Positions 16,968 to 26,093 of a stretch of 64,000 bases of DNA are shown in pieces. The notes under the pieces were generated by a model. It had not been told where the DNA came from and did no database searches. It saw only the letters and a program-made list of their open reading frames with translations. A program made the position numbers and the translations under genes. Source of the DNA: Arthrobacter globiformis. Lineage in GTDB: Bacteria > Actinomycetota > Actinomycetes > Actinomycetales > Micrococcaceae. The DNA lies in the NCBI RefSeq assembly GCF_003261175.1, contig NZ_QLNP01000068.1, forward strand, positions 1 through 64,000. The letters are read 5' to 3'. Position 1 is the stretch's first letter, and every line of letters begins with the position of its first letter.

Positions 16968-17468
16968 TTGACCTCAGATGATGTCGCCTTCGAGGGCACG
17001 TTCAAAGAGATGTTCCGCCGGCATGCTGCGGGCGTGGCCATCATCACCGTGAACTACGAGGGCGTCCCCTACGGCTTCACTGCAACCTCCGTTGCCTCGC
17101 TTTCCGCCAAACCGCCGCGCTTCACCTTCAACATGGCACGCAGTTCCAGCTCGTGGCCGGCGGTGGCCAACACTACGTACATCGGTGTGCACATGCTCGG
17201 GCTGGAGAACCAGGAGCTGGCCGACCGGTTCGCGCGCACCAAGGAACGCTTCGCCGGCGATCATTGGGCCCACGGACCCCACGACGTGCCGGTGCTCAAG
17301 GACGTTGCCGGCTGGCTGATCGGCAAGATCCAGATGCGGCTGTCGTTTGAGAACAACGCCGTCGTGGTGGTCGAAGTGGTGGAAGGGCAGGTTGGCGAGG
17401 ACGGCTCGCCGCTGCTGTACCACTCCGGAACTTACGGGCAGCCGGTACCGCTGGACTACGAAATCTGA
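16968..17468 (+). CDS. Flavin reductase family protein (FMN-binding split barrel)
   Basis: This 166-residue protein has the split-barrel pattern of NAD(P)H:flavin oxidoreductases: FRRHAAGVAIITVNYEGVPYGFTATSVASLSAKPP at residues about 12-46, FNMARSSSSWP (flavin phosphate contact region), FARTKERFAG and a C-terminal YHSGTYGQP. Such proteins supply reduced flavin to two-component monooxygenases or act alone. No monooxygenase partner is adjacent. The start is TTG at 16968, with GGGAG about 11 nt upstream. It is divergent from the DUF2567-like gene and convergent with dnaE, 13 bp away. Confidence 0.88.
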   Translation: MTSDDVAFEGTFKEMFRRHAAGVAIITVNYEGVPYGFTATSVASLSAKPPRFTFNMARSSSSWPAVANTTYIGVHMLGLENQELADRFARTKERFAGDHWAHGPHDVPVLKDVAGWLIGKIQMRLSFENNAVVVVEVVEGQVGEDGSPLLYHSGTYGQPVPLDYEI

Positions 17469-17481
17469 AAACCCGCGAAAT

Positions 17482-20400
17482 CTAGGCGTCGAGGCAGGCC
17501 GGTCCCAGCAGCACCTTCAGGTCCCCGAACAGCGACGGGTTGGGATTCACACGCAGGTGCACGGGAAGCGCCATGACCTCGATGCGGCTGTCGCCCTGCA
17601 GGTTCACCCGGACCTCGGAGTTGCCCCGGTGGTTGCGCAGCACGTCCCCCAGTTCCGTGACCACGGCCTCGGTGGCCTTGTGCGTCTGCATGGTGATTAC
17701 CAGCGGCCCGTTGGTGCCCTGGCTGAGGTCCGGGACGGAGAGCTCCATGCAGTTCAGGGTCACGGCACCGTCGTCGCGCCGCTGCAGTCGGCCCTTGACC
17801 ACCACGATCAGGTCCTCAGCGAGAACCGAGGCAATCGGCCCGTAGACCTGGCCGAAGAACATGACCTCCATGGAACCGCCGAGGTCCTCGATCTCCGCCC
17901 GGGCATAGGCGTTGCCGCTGGCCTTCGCGATCCGGCGGCTCAACGAGGTGATCATGCCCGCGATGGTAATGATGGCGCCGTCGTGCGGCCCGTCTTCCGC
18001 GATGATCGACGTGATGGACTGGTCGGCGTGCTGGCTCAGGACCCCTTCCAGGCCCTGCAGCGGGTGGTCTGAAACATACAGTCCCAGCATGTCCCGCTCG
18101 AACGCGAGCTTGTCCTTCTTCTCCCATTCGGGCAGGTCGGGGATCTCGATGCTGAGCGACGCTTCGGACTCGGCCTCATCGAAACCGGCAAAGAGATCGA
18201 ACTGGCCGATCGCCTCGTTGCGCTTGAGGGTGATGACGGAGTCGATGGCTTCTTCGTGGATCATGGCCAGGGCGCGGCGGTGGTGGCCCAGCGAGTCGAA
18301 GGCTCCGGCCTTGATCAGGGATTCGATGGTGCGCTTGTTGCACACCACGGCCGGCACCTTCATGAGGTAGTCCTTGAACGAGGTGTACGCGCCCTCGCTC
18401 GCCCGGGCTGCCACCATGGCCTCGACTGCGTTGACGCCGACGTTGCGGATGGCGCCCATGCCGAAACGGATGTCGTTGCCGACCGGGGTGAAATTCAGCG
18501 CCGACTCGTTAACGTCCGGCGGCAGCACGGTGATGCCCATGCGCCGGCATTCGTTGAGGTAAATTGCCGATTTGTCCTTATCGTCACCGACCGAGGTCAG
18601 GAGGGCGGCCATGTACTCCGGCGCATAGTGCGCCTTCAGGTAGGCGGTCCAATAGGAAATCACGCCGTACGCCGCCGAGTGCGCCTTGTTGAAGGCGTAG
18701 TCGGAGAAGGGCAGCAGGATGTCCCATAGAGTCTTGACGGCCTCCATGGAGTAGCCGTTGTCCTGCATTCCCTGCGAGAAGCCGGCGAACTGCTTGTCCA
18801 GCTCGGACTTCTTCTTCTTGCCCATGGCACGGCGCAAAATGTCTGCCTGGCCCAGGGAATAGCCGGCCAGCTTCTGCGCCACGGCCATGACCTGTTCCTG
18901 GTAGACGATCAGGCCGAACGTTCCGCCCAGGATCTCCTTCAGCGGCTCCTCGAGCTCCGGGTGGATCGGGATGACGTCCTGGATCTTGTTCTTGCGCAGG
19001 GCATAGTCGGTGTGCGCGTTAGCGCCCATCGGTCCCGGACGGTACAGCGCCAGCACGGCGGAGATGTCTTCGAAGTTGTCAGGCTTCATGAGTTTGAGCA
19101 GGGACCGCATGGGGCCGCCGTCGAGCTGGAACACGCCCAGAGTGTCACCGCGGGCCAGCAGCTCATAGGACGCCGCGTCATCCAGCTCCAGGGTTTCCAG
19201 GTCCAGGTCGACGCCGCGGTTCATCTTGATGTTTTCCAGGGCGTCCGAAATGATCGTCAGGTTCCGCAGCCCGAGGAAGTCCATCTTGATCAGCCCGAGG
19301 CCTTCAGAGGTCGGATAGTCGAACTGCGTGATGACCTGGCCGTCCTGGAAACGGCGCATGATCGGAATGACGTCGATGATGGGGTCCGAGGACATGATCA
19401 CGCCGGCCGCGTGCACACCCCATTGGCGTTTCAGGCCCTCGATGCCCAGCGCGGTCTCGAAAACCTTGGCGGCCTCCGGATCCGTGCTGATCAGCTGCCG
19501 GAAATCCCCTGCCTCGCTGTAGCGCTTGGCGTCCTTGTTCTGAATGTCGGCAAGGGGAATATCCTTCGCCATAACCGCAGGCGGCAGTGCCTTGGTCAGC
19601 GTCTCGCCCATGCTGAAGGGGTAGCCAAGCACGCGGGAGGAGTCCTTCAGCGCCTGCTTGGTCTTGATGGTGCCGTAGGTGACGATCATGGCCACGCGCT
19701 CGTCGCCGTACTTGCGCGTCACGTAGTCGATGACCTCGGAGCGGCGCCGGTCATCGAAGTCGACGTCGAAGTCAGGCATGGAGACGCGGTCCGGGTTGAG
19801 GAAGCGCTCGAAGATCAGGCCGTGGTGCAGCGGATCCAGGTCGGTGATGCGCATTGCGTAGGCCACCATGGAGCCTGCACCCGAGCCACGGCCGGGACCT
19901 ACCCGGATGCCGTTGTTCTTGGCCCAGTTGATGAAGTCGGCCACCACGAGGAAGTAGCCCGGGAAGCCCATCGAGGTGATGACTTCCAGCTCGTAGTCGG
20001 CCTGCTTGCGGACCTTGTCCGGAATGCCCTGGGGGTAGCGGTAATGGAGTCCCTTGTCGACCTCCTTGACCAGCCAGGAGGTTTCGTCCTCGCCCTCGGG
20101 GCAGGGAAACCGGGGCATGTAGTTGGCGCCGGTGTTGAAGGACACCTCGCACCGCTCGGCGATCAGCAGCGTGTTGTCGCAGGCTTCGGGGTGGTCGCGG
20201 AACAGCTCGCGCATTTCCTGCGGCGACTTCAGGTAGTAGCCGCTTCCGGAGAACGCGAAACGGGAGCCGCCGTTGTCGTAGGTGGGTTCGAGCAGCGTCG
20301 AGCCCGACTGGATGGCCAGCAGGGCCTCGTGCGCCTTGGCGTCGTGTTCATGCGTGTAGTGCAGGTCGTTGGTGGCAACGAGGGGGAGGTTCAGGTCCTT

Positions 20401-21039
20401 GGCCAGCCGCAGGAGATCGCCGGTGACGCGGCGTTCAATGTCCAGCCCGTGGTCCATGAGTTCGCAGAAGTAGTTCTCGGCGCCGAAGATGTCACGGAAT
20501 TCCGCAGCGGCTTCCAGGGCCTCACGGTACTGGCCGAGCCGCAGCCGGGTCTGGACCTCTCCGGACGGGCAGCCCGTGGTGGCGATGAGCCCTTCTGAGT
20601 AGGTGTTCAGCAGCTCGCGGTCCAGCCGCGGCCACTTGCCGAACACCGAATCAAGGGAGGCGATCGAGGAGGCACGGAACAGGTTCCGCATGCCCACGTT
20701 GTTGTAGCTCAGCAGGGTCATGTGGGTGTACGAGCCACCACCGGAGACGTCGTCCTTGCGCTGGCTCTCCTCGCCCCAGCGGACGCGACTCTTGTCGCCG
20801 CGCGCAGTCCCGGGAGTCACATAGGCTTCGACGCCGATGATGGGCTTGACGCCCTTGTCGGTGGCCTTCCGCCAGAAGTCGAAGGCGCCGAAGAGGTAGC
20901 CGTGGTCGGTAGTCGCCAGCGCAGGCATGCCGAGCCGCTCAGTTTCGTCGAACAGCTCACCGAGCCTGGCGGCGCCGTCCAGCATCGAGTACTCGGTGTG
21001 GGTGTGGAGATGTACGAACGAGTCATTGCTGGAAGTCAC
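17482..21039 (-). CDS. dnaE: DNA polymerase III alpha subunit DnaE
   Basis: DnaE is the catalytic subunit of the chromosomal replicase. At 1185 residues it has the normal DnaE1 length. An N-terminal PHP domain (about 1-280, FVHLHTHTEYSMLDGAARL) precedes the polymerase core with GPGRGSGAGSMVAYAMRI and the catalytic PDFDVDFDDRRR (about 420-431). Next come GVHAAGVIMSS, the fingers region with ILRRAMGKKK, a helix-hairpin-helix region and a C-terminal OB fold with a tau-binding region. The PHP metal ligands look largely intact, compatible with the proofreading PHP seen in actinobacterial DnaE1. It lies 52 bp after the pseudouridine synthase gene on the same strand. Confidence 0.97.
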   Translation of the reverse strand: MTSSNDSFVHLHTHTEYSMLDGAARLGELFDETERLGMPALATTDHGYLFGAFDFWRKATDKGVKPIIGVEAYVTPGTARGDKSRVRWGEESQRKDDVSGGGSYTHMTLLSYNNVGMRNLFRASSIASLDSVFGKWPRLDRELLNTYSEGLIATTGCPSGEVQTRLRLGQYREALEAAAEFRDIFGAENYFCELMDHGLDIERRVTGDLLRLAKDLNLPLVATNDLHYTHEHDAKAHEALLAIQSGSTLLEPTYDNGGSRFAFSGSGYYLKSPQEMRELFRDHPEACDNTLLIAERCEVSFNTGANYMPRFPCPEGEDETSWLVKEVDKGLHYRYPQGIPDKVRKQADYELEVITSMGFPGYFLVVADFINWAKNNGIRVGPGRGSGAGSMVAYAMRITDLDPLHHGLIFERFLNPDRVSMPDFDVDFDDRRRSEVIDYVTRKYGDERVAMIVTYGTIKTKQALKDSSRVLGYPFSMGETLTKALPPAVMAKDIPLADIQNKDAKRYSEAGDFRQLISTDPEAAKVFETALGIEGLKRQWGVHAAGVIMSSDPIIDVIPIMRRFQDGQVITQFDYPTSEGLGLIKMDFLGLRNLTIISDALENIKMNRGVDLDLETLELDDAASYELLARGDTLGVFQLDGGPMRSLLKLMKPDNFEDISAVLALYRPGPMGANAHTDYALRKNKIQDVIPIHPELEEPLKEILGGTFGLIVYQEQVMAVAQKLAGYSLGQADILRRAMGKKKKSELDKQFAGFSQGMQDNGYSMEAVKTLWDILLPFSDYAFNKAHSAAYGVISYWTAYLKAHYAPEYMAALLTSVGDDKDKSAIYLNECRRMGITVLPPDVNESALNFTPVGNDIRFGMGAIRNVGVNAVEAMVAARASEGAYTSFKDYLMKVPAVVCNKRTIESLIKAGAFDSLGHHRRALAMIHEEAIDSVITLKRNEAIGQFDLFAGFDEAESEASLSIEIPDLPEWEKKDKLAFERDMLGLYVSDHPLQGLEGVLSQHADQSITSIIAEDGPHDGAIITIAGMITSLSRRIAKASGNAYARAEIEDLGGSMEVMFFGQVYGPIASVLAEDLIVVVKGRLQRRDDGAVTLNCMELSVPDLSQGTNGPLVITMQTHKATEAVVTELGDVLRNHRGNSEVRVNLQGDSRIEVMALPVHLRVNPNPSLFGDLKVLLGPACLDA

Positions 21040-21091
21040 CGGACCATTCTAGTGCCGACCCTCCGACAATTAGTGCCGGCGTGCCGCAGGC

Positions 21092-22018
21092 TCAGGCCCT
21101 GCCGGTGCCCAGGACTTCCAGGGCGTAGGCGAGGTCCGCGGGGTACTCGCTGGTCACAGTGACGCGTTCTCCGGTGCGCGGGTGGTCAAAGCCCAGTTCA
21201 CGGGCGTGCAGCCACTGCCGGGTGAGCCCGAGGGTAGCGGCGAGCCGCGGGTCGGCCCCGTAGGTGAGGTCTCCGGCACACGGATGGCGGAGCGCGGCGA
21301 AATGGACCCTGATCTGGTGGGTCCTGCCGGTTTCCAGGTGGACCTCCACCAGGGTGGCCTTGCCGAACGCCTCAAGGACCTCGTAGTGCGTCACCGATGG
21401 CCGGCCGTCCTCAATGACCGCGAAGCGCCAGTCGTGGCCGGGATGGCGTCCGATCGGGGCGTCGATAGTGCCCTGCAGGGGATCCGGCAGCCCCTGGACC
21501 ACCGCGTGGTAGACCTTGTCAACGGTGCGTTCCTTGAACGCCCGCTTGAGGGCGGTATAGGCGGGTTCTGTCTTGGCCACCACCATGACGCCCGAGGTCC
21601 CGACGTCGAGGCGGTGGACGATGCCGGCACGCTCGGCTGAGCCGGACGTGGAAATGCGGTAGCCGGCCCCGGCCAGTCCGCCGACGACCGTGGGTCCTAC
21701 CCAGCCCGGGGACGGGTGCGCCGCGACCCCCACCGGCTTGTCGACCACCACAAAGTCGTCGTCATCCAGCAGGATCTTCAGGCCTTCCACAACTTCCTCC
21801 ACGACTTCAAGGGGATCCCGGCGTTCGGGGACCGTCACGTGCAACACGGCGCCGGACGCGAGCTTGGCGGACTTCCCCACCGGTTTGCCGCCGCTGACCA
21901 CGTTGCCTTCGGCTATCAGCGTGGCGGCGGACGAGCGGGACATGCCCATCAGCTTGGCCAGGCCCGCGTCCACGCGGGCCCCGTCCAGCTCCTCGGGGAC
22001 CACCACCCGCTCAGACAT
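21092..22018 (-). CDS. RluD-family 23S rRNA pseudouridine synthase
   Basis: It converts uridines to pseudouridine in structured RNA, most likely 23S rRNA. An N-terminal S4 RNA-binding domain ([24 protein letters not shown]) precedes the catalytic domain with [18 protein letters not shown] (catalytic Asp in HRLD) and [15 protein letters not shown]. The ATG at 22018 is chosen ([10 protein letters not shown], 308 residues). It overlaps the lspA stop by 8 bp (ATGTCTGA), so translation is probably coupled. A longer frame from 22075 would overlap lspA by 65 bp. lspA-rluD pairing is widespread in bacteria. Confidence 0.92.
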   Translation of the reverse strand: MSERVVVPEELDGARVDAGLAKLMGMSRSSAATLIAEGNVVSGGKPVGKSAKLASGAVLHVTVPERRDPLEVVEEVVEGLKILLDDDDFVVVDKPVGVAAHPSPGWVGPTVVGGLAGAGYRISTSGSAERAGIVHRLDVGTSGVMVVAKTEPAYTALKRAFKERTVDKVYHAVVQGLPDPLQGTIDAPIGRHPGHDWRFAVIEDGRPSVTHYEVLEAFGKATLVEVHLETGRTHQIRVHFAALRHPCAGDLTYGADPRLAATLGLTRQWLHARELGFDHPRTGERVTVTSEYPADLAYALEVLGTGRA

Positions 22019-22583
22019 TACCGGTCCCGTCCCGCTTTTCGACGCTGTGGTGCGAACCGTCAAGGGCGATACCACGCAGGGTCAGCAGGCAGATGATGAC
22101 CACAGATGACACCACGGCCGCGTCGGCGATATTGAAGATCGCAAAGTTGGGCAGCTGGATGAAGTCCACCACGTGGCCCATTCCGAAGGACGGATCCCGG
22201 AACAACCGGTCCGTCAGGTTTCCCAGGGCGCCGCCGAACAGTAGCCCCAGCGCCAGCGCCCACCACGCGGAGCCGAGCTTGCGCAGCTGGAACAGGATGG
22301 CCGCGGCAACCACCACCATGATGATCGTAAACACCCAGGTCACATTCTCGCCGATGGAGAAGGCCGCGCCGGAGTTCCGGATGTAGTACCAGTGCAGCAG
22401 CGGGGGCAGCACCGGAATCCGTTCACCCTCCACCATGGTGCTGGTCACCCACAGTTTGGTGAGCTGGTCGAAGACGTAGGCGAACGCGGCCAGCCCGGCG
22501 AACAGGGACAGCAGGACGCCGCGCCGGGGCCGCGGTGATGATGAGGCTGGATGCGCTGCGTCAGCGGCAAGGTCGTCAGTCAT
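22011..22583 (-). CDS. lspA: Prolipoprotein signal peptidase II
   Basis: LspA cleaves signal peptides of diacylglyceryl-modified prolipoproteins in the membrane. The 190-residue protein has a hydrophilic N-terminus and four transmembrane segments. The catalytic aspartates sit in NLTDRLFRD and in FNIADAAV, and [11 protein letters not shown] is the conserved motif between helices 1 and 2. It is preceded by the divIVA terminator, so it probably has its own promoter in the 81-bp gap. It overlaps the downstream pseudouridine synthase start. A lipoprotein candidate substrate is encoded at 44861-45418. Confidence 0.95.
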   Translation of the reverse strand: MTDDLAADAAHPASSSPRPRRGVLLSLFAGLAAFAYVFDQLTKLWVTSTMVEGERIPVLPPLLHWYYIRNSGAAFSIGENVTWVFTIIMVVVAAAILFQLRKLGSAWWALALGLLFGGALGNLTDRLFRDPSFGMGHVVDFIQLPNFAIFNIADAAVVSSVVIICLLTLRGIALDGSHHSVEKRDGTGNV

Positions 22584-22619
22584 GGTGCTTTCATTCGGGA
22601 ACCGTCGTTAATGGCAAAA

Positions 22620-22650
22620 GCCGGTGGCCGAGGAATCCTCAGCCACCGGC
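22620..22650 (-). terminator. Terminator after divIVA
   Basis: A 9-bp stem (GCCGGTGGC at 22620-22628 / GCCACCGGC at 22642-22650), with further GAGG/CCTC pairing in the loop, is followed on the minus strand by CTTTTGCC. It closes the dcw-cluster transcription unit before lspA. Confidence 0.8.
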
Positions 22651-22664
22651 CTTCAGAATACGTG

Positions 22665-23360
22665 CTAAACGGCGGCGCTGCTGCTTTCGCCGACCTCAGG
22701 GGCGGCAACGGAACCACGGGCGTCCAGGTCGCGCAGCTGGCCCTCGATGTAGGCCTTCAGGCGTGAACGGTAGTCGCGTTCGAAGCCGCGGAGCTGCTCC
22801 ACCTTGCGCTCGAGAACGGAACGCTGCTGCTCGAGGGCGCCGAGGATCTTGCGGGACTTCTCCTGCGCGTCGTTGACCAGGCTGCTGGCTTCGATCTGTG
22901 CTTCAGCGATGATCTTGTCGCGCTGCTGCTGGCCCTCGGAGACGTGACGGTCGTGCATCTGCTGCGCCATGGCCAGCAGGCCGGCAGCCGACTCGGAGAC
23001 GTTGCTGCTGGTAACGGCGGGTGCCGGGGCTGCAACGGGGGCTGCCTGCTCGCCTGCCTTCTTCTTGGCAGCTTCGGCGGCCTTGGCTTCAGCTTCGGCC
23101 TTCGCGCGGGCTTCGTCCTTCTCGGACTTGGACGGCGCGGGGACCTTCTCAACAACAGGGGGGACGGCGGAGGTGGCAGCCGGCGATCCGGAGCTGACTT
23201 CGGCGAGCTTCTTACGAAGTTCTTCGTTCTCCTGGTTCAGGCGCCGCAGTTCGACGACGATCTCGTCCAGGAAGTCGTCAACTTCGTCCTGGTCATAGCC
23301 TTCGCGGAACTTGGTCGGCTGAAAGCGCTTGTTGACAACGTCTTCTGGCGTCAAAGCCAT
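22665..23360 (-). CDS. divIVA: Polar growth and division protein DivIVA/Wag31
   Basis: DivIVA binds negatively curved membrane at poles and septa and recruits the apical wall-synthesis machinery of actinobacteria. Residues 1-60 contain the conserved lipid-binding N-terminus (MALTPEDVVNKRFQPTKFRE, DEVDDFLDEIV). A Lys/Ala/Glu/Pro-rich linker spans about 75-140, and a second coiled coil with SLVNDAQEKSRKILG and LRGFERDYRSRLKAYIEGQL runs to about 220. The start is the ATG at 23360 (231 residues), the family's usual MALTPEDV. The 170-bp gap to yggT may hold its own promoter. Confidence 0.95.
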   Translation of the reverse strand: MALTPEDVVNKRFQPTKFREGYDQDEVDDFLDEIVVELRRLNQENEELRKKLAEVSSGSPAATSAVPPVVEKVPAPSKSEKDEARAKAEAEAKAAEAAKKKAGEQAAPVAAPAPAVTSSNVSESAAGLLAMAQQMHDRHVSEGQQQRDKIIAEAQIEASSLVNDAQEKSRKILGALEQQRSVLERKVEQLRGFERDYRSRLKAYIEGQLRDLDARGSVAAPEVGESSSAAV

Positions 23361-23530
23361 CTGGTCACCTCGTTGGTCTAGTTCGTCAGGAGGCCTTCCG
23401 GCCGTCAAAACTACGGTACCTAAATATGGTCTGGTTCCTCTAATTCAACACCGTGGCGTCAAAGAAAAGGCTTTCTGCGCTGGATCAGCATCCATGCGGA
23501 TCGGCCCCGGCGCGGCAAGCTGATATGAAG

Positions 23531-23818
23531 TTATGCAAATGACTTGGTGATCGCCATGGCAATGCTCAGGCCGATGAACAGCACCAGAAACCCGAGGTCC
23601 AGTGAGACGCCGCCCAGCCGCAGCGGCGGGATAAGGCGCCGAAGAACCTTCAGCGGCGGATCGGTCACCGAGTAGACCGCATGAGCCGCCACCAATGCTA
23701 CCCCGCGCGGACGCCATTCCCGCGCGAACATCTGAACCCAGTCAAAGACGAGGCGGACAATCAGAGCGACGAAAATGAACAGCAGAACGATATAGACGAG
23801 CCCGAATAGTATTCCCAT
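23531..23818 (-). CDS. YggT family membrane protein
   Basis: This 95-residue protein has two hydrophobic blocks (about 5-26 and 66-92) around the conserved DPPLKVLRRLIPPLRLGGVSLDL segment of the YggT (DUF167-neighbour, YlmG-like) family. The family is linked to cell division and envelope functions by its position between sepF and divIVA in many Gram-positive bacteria; no biochemical activity is known. The order sepF-yggT-divIVA is kept here. Confidence 0.93.
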   Translation of the reverse strand: MGILFGLVYIVLLFIFVALIVRLVFDWVQMFAREWRPRGVALVAAHAVYSVTDPPLKVLRRLIPPLRLGGVSLDLGFLVLFIGLSIAMAITKSFA

Positions 23819-23917
23819 GAGCTAACCCATTGTCTCCATGTTCATCGCGGGCACTGCGGTGCCCTGGGATCCGGCCAGGGGAGTCCTGCCAGATTATGCT
23901 GCTCCCCTATTTCAGCA

Positions 23918-23953
23918 CGGATGCCAGGCAGGTGCGTCCCTGCCTGGCATCCG
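23918..23953 (-). terminator. Hairpin after sepF
   Basis: A 15-bp perfect stem (arms 23918-23932 and 23939-23953, containing GGATGCCAGGCAGG) has a 6-nt loop, 11 bp past the sepF stop. There is no T run, so it may be a partial terminator or an mRNA-stabilising structure before yggT. Confidence 0.6.
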
Positions 23954-23964
23954 GAGCGCCGTTT

Positions 23965-24495
23965 TTAGCTTTGGTTGAAGAAGCTGGCCGTGGCCTCGCT
24001 GGCTTTCTTGTCATCTCCGATGACTTCTACGTACGACGGCGACAGCAGGAAGACCTTGTTTGTCACGCGCTCGATGCTTCCGCGCAGACCGAAGACGAGG
24101 CCGGCGGAAAAGTCGACGAGCCGCTTCGCGTCCGACTCCCCCATGTCCGTCACGTTCATGATGACGGGGATACCGTCACGAAAGCTTTCGCCGATGAGCT
24201 TGGCGTCATTGTAGGAACGCGGGTGGATCGTGGTGATCTGCCGCAGTCCGGTGGTCTCTTCGCGGCTCGATGCCGCTCGCTTAATGGGTGTCACGGGTGC
24301 GCGGTATTCCTCTTCGGCAGCTGGTGGCACTTCACGGGTGACCTCTCGGAGCGGCGCCGGCGCGCGGCGCTCTTCACGGTCATGCTCCACTGAGTTGTCC
24401 TCGTCCTTTTGCTGGGTGGAAAGCTCAGACTCGTAGTGTTCATCGCCGTCGGCGAGCCCAAGATAGATCATTGTCTTGCGCATAGCGCCAGCCAT
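23965..24495 (-). CDS. sepF: Cell division protein SepF
   Basis: SepF polymerises and anchors FtsZ to the membrane in bacteria that lack FtsA and ZipA. The N-terminus [19 protein letters not shown] forms the amphipathic membrane-binding helix. A variable acidic/proline linker (about 25-85) precedes the conserved domain (about 88-170) with [42 protein letters not shown] and [12 protein letters not shown]. Length is 176 residues. No FtsA gene is in this cluster, consistent with SepF being the FtsZ anchor; the FtsZ tail here ends DVPDFLK, the expected SepF-binding peptide. Confidence 0.95.
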   Translation of the reverse strand: MAGAMRKTMIYLGLADGDEHYESELSTQQKDEDNSVEHDREERRAPAPLREVTREVPPAAEEEYRAPVTPIKRAASSREETTGLRQITTIHPRSYNDAKLIGESFRDGIPVIMNVTDMGESDAKRLVDFSAGLVFGLRGSIERVTNKVFLLSPSYVEVIGDDKKASEATASFFNQS

Positions 24496-24584
24496 GGTCG
24501 ACTCCTAATCGTGTCCGGAAGCGGGCCGCCCAAAGGTCAAGACAGCATTGGAATCCCCGCCATTCACTTCCAATACGACAGACG

Positions 24585-25322
24585 CTACCGCACGGCCGGG
24601 CGCGAACCGAGAATATCTGAGCCAATTCGGAGGTGTGTCGCACCGAATCGGACGGCTGCTTCCAAGTCCTGGCTCATGCCGGCGGAAATCCCCGTGGCGC
24701 CGGGGAAATCGCGCTGCAGGCCGGTTGAAATACCCAGCAGTTTTTCAAAGGCCCGCTCCGGATCGGCCCCGAGCGGCGCCACCGCCATGACACCGGCAAG
24801 GCGAAGACCGCCCGCGGCTTCGAGCTGTTCAGCCAACTGCGGCACCTCGGCGGGGGTGGCACCACCGCGGTGCGCGCCGGCGTCGTCGTCCAGGCTCACC
24901 TGGATGAAACAGTCCAGGTCGTCACGTCCGGTCAGTTCCTGCTGGGCGGCCATGGCCCGCTCCAGGGCCGTCACGAGCTGGGAGCGGTCTACCGAGTGCA
25001 CGGCAGAGGCGTAGCGGACCACCGTCTTGGACTTCTTGCTCTGAAGCTGGCCCACGAAGTGCCAGGTGAGGTCCAGGGCTTCGAGTTCCTCGGCTTTTGC
25101 CGACGCCTCCTGGTCCCGGTTCTCGCCGAAGTCCCGGACGCCAAGCGCTGCCAGCCGGCGGACGTCCTCGGCCGGGTGAAACTTGCTGATCACTATGAGG
25201 CTCGGCGGGTTGTTCCCGCGCTCTGCCGCCGCGGCGGCACGGCTGATGCGTTTCCGGACAGCGCCAAGGCGCTCCGCCAGCTGCACTGCCCGGGCATCCC
25301 CGGGCGCCGGGCTGTCAGTCAT
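24585..25322 (-). CDS. YggS family PLP-binding protein
   Basis: The YggS/PLPBP family binds pyridoxal phosphate on a TIM-barrel and helps vitamin B6 and amino-acid homeostasis without known catalysis. The PLP lysine is in LIVISKFHP. Other signatures are FGENRDQEA, WHFVGQLQSKK, VHSVDR and GMSQDLEAAVRFGATHLRIGSDILG. The ATG at 25322 (MTDSPAPGDARAVQ, 245 residues) is preferred. It overlaps the upstream pgeF stop by 8 bp (ATGACTGA), suggesting coupled translation. The frame is open further upstream but antisense-like there. Confidence 0.93.
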   Translation of the reverse strand: MTDSPAPGDARAVQLAERLGAVRKRISRAAAAAERGNNPPSLIVISKFHPAEDVRRLAALGVRDFGENRDQEASAKAEELEALDLTWHFVGQLQSKKSKTVVRYASAVHSVDRSQLVTALERAMAAQQELTGRDDLDCFIQVSLDDDAGAHRGGATPAEVPQLAEQLEAAGGLRLAGVMAVAPLGADPERAFEKLLGISTGLQRDFPGATGISAGMSQDLEAAVRFGATHLRIGSDILGSRPAVR

Positions 25323-26040
25323 GGGTCCACACCAGTCCGGCGAATCTGCCGCACCGGGAGTCGCGGCGGTAGGAAAACAAGGACTCGTTTTCCAAAGTGC
25401 AGGGCCCCCGGTACTCGATGGGAACGCCGAGGGCGTCGAGCTGGCTGGCGGCAGCGCCGGGAAGGCCGAGCGCCGGCGTCCCCCAGGACGTGGTTGACCA
25501 TGCGGCCGGCAGGACGGCAGCAACCTCGTCGCGGAGTTCAGCGGGCACCTCATAGCAGTTCCCGCAGACGGACGGGCCGAGCCAGGCCCGGATGTCCGCG
25601 GCGCCGGAAGCGCGCATCTGCTCCACCGCCGCCGGAATGACTCCGGAGAACAGGCCCGGGCGCCCGGCATGAACGGCGGACAGTACGGGCCCGGAAGACC
25701 CGGTACCCACCAAGACCAGCGGAATGCAGTCCGCCACCATCACCGCAAGCGGGCCACCGAGGGACACCAGCGCGTCCGCAGTCGGTGCCGGCAGGTCGGG
25801 TTCACCGGCTGTCCCAGGTTCAACAACAAGGGACACCTCGTTGCCGTGGACCTGGTTCATGTACTGGAACCTGCGCGGCGAGATACCGGCAACGTCCTCC
25901 AGCCTAACCCTGCGGCGGAGCACCGCGGCCGCGTCATCGCCCACGTGCAGGGCGAGGTTGCCGGCGTTCGTGTCGGTGAACGCCACGGACACGCCAGGCT
26001 GCACTTCAGCACGCCACAAAAACAATCGAAACTCCGGCAA
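25315..26040 (-). CDS. pgeF: PgeF/YfiH family peptidoglycan-editing protein
   Basis: This 241-residue protein belongs to the YfiH family, once called multicopper polyphenol oxidases and now linked to purine nucleoside metabolism and to removing mis-incorporated L-Ser from peptidoglycan precursors (PgeF). Conserved metal and active-site segments are visible: NQVHGNEV (His), MVADCIPLVL (Cys) and AVHAGRPGLFSGVI (His), with CGNCYEVP near the C-terminus. The conserved position after ftsZ supports a wall-related role. It starts 53 bp after the ftsZ stop. Confidence 0.92.
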   Translation of the reverse strand: MPEFRLFLWRAEVQPGVSVAFTDTNAGNLALHVGDDAAAVLRRRVRLEDVAGISPRRFQYMNQVHGNEVSLVVEPGTAGEPDLPAPTADALVSLGGPLAVMVADCIPLVLVGTGSSGPVLSAVHAGRPGLFSGVIPAAVEQMRASGAADIRAWLGPSVCGNCYEVPAELRDEVAAVLPAAWSTTSWGTPALGLPGAAASQLDALGVPIEYRGPCTLENESLFSYRRDSRCGRFAGLVWTHD

Positions 26041-26093
26041 TCAGGGTTAGGAAGCTGGGACAGCCGCCGGGCGGATGTCCGCCCGGCATCCTG

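Noticed and set aside
18961-20598. A 545-codon plus-strand open frame antisense to dnaE
   Set aside because: It is a shadow of the dnaE reading frame in GC-rich sequence, with no start signal and no domain.
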